From Gordionus sp. m RMFG-2023 (lineage: Eukaryota > Nematomorpha > Gordioida > Chordodea > Parachordodidae), in NCBI RefSeq assembly GCF_954871325.1, contig NC_088776.1, positions 28,196,508 to 28,260,507 of the forward strand: 64,000 nt of DNA. Direction: 5' to 3'. Below, piece after piece: positions 60,420 to 64,000 of the stretch (the stretch's first letter is position 1; every line of letters begins with the position of its first letter). The notes beneath the pieces were generated by a model. The model did not search any database. It was not told where the DNA came from and saw only the letters and a program-made list of their open reading frames with translations. The position numbers and the translations under genes are program-made.

Positions 60420-62215
60420 TTAAAATCACAACATGATCCATGAGCCCATAAATGACAATTACGGCATTGGAAACAATCTTCATTATGGTGGTGAGTTTGA
60501 TAGTTTTTGTGGCACACTAAACAAAGTTCTTGCATTCATATTTAAACTTTTTTTATTATTGATTTGATTTTTTTTCCAGATTATTAGCCCTAGATCTGGC
60601 TATTTTTCTGTAAGGTGAAGAGGTTAAAATGGCTGAAGTGATTTGATTACGTGTTGTTTTTTTAAATATTGTTGGATGGGGACTAATAATTTCTGGAGCA
60701 AAATCTTTTTCCACGTGAGAAGATGATGGAACAGGACTATCACTGACAGATGGTTGCGAAATAATTTCAGATAAATTTAAATTCTCATTTAGGATCGTTA
60801 TTATTATTATAATATAAAGGATTAGAATTTTCGTCATTAAAAATTAAAGGATTTAGGGGCCATATACCTGAGGATTCAAAACCCTTTTGGATATTTGAAG
60901 CTGAGGTGGCTTTTGGAAGGACATCCTTTACTACTCTAGGGATATCATATATAGTAAAACTTTTCCCTGGATGCATTCTCATCCAAGGCACTGTTGTAAT
61001 ATTTTTTAGAGGTCCAAAAACAGTTCTATCCAATGTGACTATACATGTAGCCTCTGGTGTTCTCAAAGAAATAGTTGGATTTCTTTTAATAAATGCTCCA
61101 AACCAGTCTTCACCAGCTGATTGAGTTATTTCCCAAGATTTTGGTACTTGTAAATTATACCTCTTGGCCATTTGATAATCTAAAACTCTAACCTAAATTT
61201 AAACATAAGACATTAAATTATTTATATATTAAGGCAATCTAATTAAAATCCTAATTCTTAAATTTTATTCTGAATTTATTTTATAATTAATATAATAAAA
61301 TATATCATTCATAATTAAACCTCTAATGTATAGGTAAGAACCAAAATATGTTTTAATGCATGATATGCTAAATCAATGAATAAATCATTTTAAAATTAAT
61401 ATACATGGCAGCATCATTTTATTTTAAATATATATCATACACACATAATTAAATCTTTAATATATAGGTAAGATATGATTTAATGCATGATATAATATAT
61501 ATAATGCTACAATTAATAAATCATTTTAAAATTAATATTAATACATGGCAGCATCATTTTAAAATTAATATATATACATGGCAGCATCATTTTATACATA
61601 AATGGCAACATCATTTTATACATAAATGGCAGCATCATTTTATACATAAATGGCAGCATCCTTTTATTTACATATATATCATACACACTTAAATAAATAT
61701 CATTCTAATGTATAAGTTAAATTCTTACTTTAAAGTATAATAAAGATGTTTCATTAACATATAATGTAAATAATTTAAAAAAATTTTCTCAAGTTTATTA
61801 TTATTTAACTAAAGAAATACCATGGCATAAATTTAAAGATTATAAAAAAATTCATTTTACAGAGATATATGATATAACAAAGGATTAAAATATGTTTAGG
61901 GCATAATCCTGAAAATAATCTTGATCCTTTAATTAAATAATCTGTTAATTTAGCTTCTTGAATAGGAGAAAATACTGATCTGTGAAGATATAGCTCTTGA
62001 AAATCTTCATTCCTTTTGAACAATTTATTATACCTCTTAATGCTTAGTTTCTTTAATATATACTATTTAAATATATAAATATACCTCCCATAACTTAAAT
62101 TCGTATTCATGGTTATAACTGTCAAAGGTATCTTATCTTTCAGCATTTTAAGAATACTTGTCTTTTTATTATCATTATTTTCTTTGTTAGTTTTTCTTAT
62201 ATATGTTCGAACCAT
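60420..62215 (-). pseudogene. pogo/Tigger-like transposase lacking its catalytic core
   Basis: The start is probably MVRTYIRKTNKENN at 62215. A second piece (about 62035-61900) reads LHRSVFSPIQEAKLTDYLIK, a CENP-B-type helix-turn-helix segment. After an intron-like stretch with minisatellite repeats, 61171-60787 reads MAKRYNLQVPKSWEITQSAG, EDWFGAFIKRNPTISLRTPE, then directly VTLDRTVFGPLKN, IYDIPRVVKDVLPKATSASN and FESSGIWPLNP. In the family about 200 residues with the DDD catalytic core sit between TPEAT and LDRTVFGPLK; here they are missing without loss of frame. The C-terminal part (60837-60556) ends in a Ser/Lys-rich tail, and near 60530-60430 CLVCHKNYQTHHHNEDCFQC and WAHGSCC form a PHD-like zinc finger known from insect relatives. 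A one-frame change separates 60787 and 60837. Confidence 0.8.
61321..61690. repeat. Nested duplication with a 24-bp minisatellite
   Basis: A block with TATAGGTAAGA, TTTAATGCATGATAT and ATAAATCATTTTAAAATTAA occurs at 61325-61440 and again from 61460. The second copy ends in about six units of TACATAAATGGCAGCATCAT plus TTTA (61540-61660). It lies in the presumed intron of the pogo gene. Confidence 0.75.
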
Positions 62216-62660
62216 TTTACAAAATCAGAACCAATATTTTAATGAATGTATGTAAAAGGAAAAGAAGCACCCCGCTAATACCTTCCCCAGGTCCACAGGA
62301 TCATTTAAAAATTAAATTTAGAATATTAAATTAACATAATGATTGTCAATATTTTTATATATGATAAAATGGAGATTTTTTTATCATTTAGAATTTATAT
62401 TAAGTCTGAAAAACTTTTATAAAAAAAGTTATTCGTGAAAATGTAAAATTTAAAAAAGTTACTTTGGGTATGTTGAAACTTAAATTTGCATTTAAAATTT
62501 TTCATGAGCAATTTTGTCCGAAACAATTTTGGACCTACTTAAGCACCTTATTATAATACATATTTGGCTTAAATTTCAAATCTTAAACTTTATTAATTTT
62601 TAAATTATTTGAGAAGGAAATACCTACCCCGGGAACACACTATCCCCGGTCTCCCCTACA

Positions 62661-62805
62661 TCTTTTTGGGGATTTATCACTATTTCTAAAAATTGTTACC
62701 CATTTCTCCAATGCTTTTAGACCATTTATTTTGGAGTATTCTGGAGAATAGAAAAATAATAGAGGGTAAAACAATCTCCCCAAACAAGATATCAATATCT
62801 TTTCT
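62661..62805 (-). pseudogene. hAT-A fragment beside the pogo element
   Basis: TTTTTGGGGATTTATCAC, TTACCCATTTCTCCAATGCT, GAGTATTCTGGAGAATAGAA and CTCCCCAAACAAGATATCAA match 47920-48065 in the same orientation with modest divergence. Only about 145 bp of the hAT-A transposase is present. Confidence 0.75.
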
Positions 62806-62879
62806 TTATCTTTCTTTTGGAAACTATTTTTGTCGTATTTAATTTTATTTTGCTATAATCTTTAATCATTCCTTTTCTG

Positions 62880-64000
62880 ACATCATATATGTTTGTAAAA
62901 CTCAACATAAATTTTTGTAAAAATCACAAATTAAGATAGTTAAAATTTTGCTAAAATTATATCTTACAAACATTTTCTAAATTTGATATAAAAAATTTAT
63001 AATAGTTAAATATTTAAATATATTTTTAGCATATAGATGGAGGATAGATCTATTTTAAGATAAATTTTTATATCCAAGTGTCTCAAATTTTAAAATATGA
63101 TTCTCTGATCACCTTCCTCAATCTTTTCTTTACCATTACCAGTCCCCTATCAAATGGAATACCTCATTTCTAATATCAAAAATTTTAAACTAATTCAAGT
63201 TAAATATAATTAAAAATAATAGCAATATTAATTTATATTAGATACTAAGGCTTTGGAACTTTTTTCTAATATCAAAAATTTATATTAGTTACAAAAACAA
63301 AGTTAGTAATATTTTTCAAATTTTTATTTATCTCGTGGATTAAAATAGAATGATATTGACAACTTATTACTAGAACCAAACCTACTACTGGGCTCAAAAC
63401 ATAAATATATATTATTTTAATATTTCTTATCAATAACATTAAACTAGGCTTAAAATAAATTTTTAAGATAATTCATTAATTTATTTTTTTCTCGTGGAGT
63501 TAAACATAATGGCAGTGCTAATTTATTACTATACATAGAGGTTTTAGAACATCTTTTTACCATAAAACTTTTAACTAGAATTAAAACCATATTTTAAATT
63601 CCAAAATTTATTATTCCTCGTGGGATAAAATATAATGGCAATGTCAATTTATTACTAGACTAAAAGTTTAGAAATATCTTTTTAGCATCAAAAATTTTTA
63701 ACCAGGCTTAAAAAATTTAAAAAAAATTTCATATTTATATTTTCCTCTTAGAATAAAATATAATGACAGTGCCAATTTATTATTAGACCCAAAGTTAGAA
63801 CATCTTTATAGTATCAAGAACTTTTAACTGCGCTTAAAATAAATTTTCAAAAAATTTTCACATTCATTTTTTCCTCGTGGAGTAAAATATAATGACAGTG
63901 TCAATTTATTACTAGACCGAAAGTTTTTAGAACATTTTTCATATCATAAATATTTAACTAGGTTTAAAACAACTTCTTAAAAAAAATTCACAATCATTTT
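62880..64000. repeat. Inner arm and tandem satellite, reverse block (runs off the window)
   Basis: 62880-63170 is the inverse of 57601-57880. From about 63180 the satellite of 53340-57600 runs in reverse: CTCGTGGAGTAAAATATAAT, GGCAGTGCCAATTTATTACT and TTTTTAACTAGGCTTAAAA recur with cores near 63350, 63500, 63625, 63755 and 63880, to the end of the window. Confidence 0.8.

Larger units (their letters stand above)
60077..62659 (-). mobile_element. pogo/Tigger-like DNA transposon, internally deleted
   Basis: A perfect 16-bp terminal inverted repeat GTAGGGGAGACCGGGG lies at 60077-60092 and 62644-62659. A TA precedes the left end (60073-60074), but a matching TA target on the right is not clear. 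The single gene is on the minus strand. The element lies directly beside a hAT-A fragment (62661-62805). Confidence 0.8.

Noticed and set aside
61483-61692. His/Trp-rich ORF
   Set aside because: It is a translation of the 24-bp minisatellite.

Overview
The window is very AT-rich eukaryotic DNA, dense in decayed transposons and poor in genes. The mix (RTE-type LINE, many hAT elements and hAT-type MITEs, piggyBac, a pogo/Tigger element with a zinc-finger tail, Ty3/gypsy fossils, a tRNA-derived SINE, introns of about 45-135 bp) fits an invertebrate, most likely an arthropod. The sequence alone does not fix the group.

Only one stretch looks like a host gene. On the minus strand at 37043-38960 lie a long first coding exon, a 134-bp intron and a second exon carrying the start of an AWS domain of SETD2/Set2 type (H3K36 methyltransferase). 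I could not find the SET-domain exons below 37043.

Layout. 1-557: right part of a hAT-type MITE. 1310-1500 and 4130-4226: copies of a tandem repeat with core GGGTATCAAATGAAAG, continuing at 10713-11560. 1611-2010 and 3301-3700: a direct-repeat pair. 4227-10712: a stack of insertions, in which MITE-5 sits in the tandem repeat, MITE-3 in MITE-5, a DUF4371-type hAT at the edge of MITE-3, and a 5'-truncated RTE LINE in the hAT. Target-site duplications support the three outer steps. 11860-13260: a large imperfect inverted repeat split by MITE-1. 13968-14698: an inverted-ended element. 17428-18532: an internally deleted BED-finger hAT carrying another MITE-1. 19287-19688: a third MITE-1. 20713-20942: a hairpin MITE with TA target. 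20990-21520, 28354-29009 and 29575-29805: three further MITEs with exact 8-bp duplications. 26640-27370: piggyBac remnant. 32262-32955: LINE 3' end abutting a SINE. 34700-34915: hAT C-terminal remnant. 41080-46536: fossil Ty3/gypsy pieces. 46710-51620: two copies of one hAT family head to head, the longer carrying a second hAT. 53041-64000: tandem satellite blocks in opposite orientations around a central 5 kb that holds a pogo element; a young non-coding LTR element lies in the left block.

The most striking theme is a set of unrelated hAT-type MITE families that share one plan: 8-bp target duplications, short terminal inverted repeats, an AT-rich core, and short GC-containing repeats near the ends. 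The genes here do not form a pathway; the window mainly records successive transposon waves beside one probable chromatin gene.
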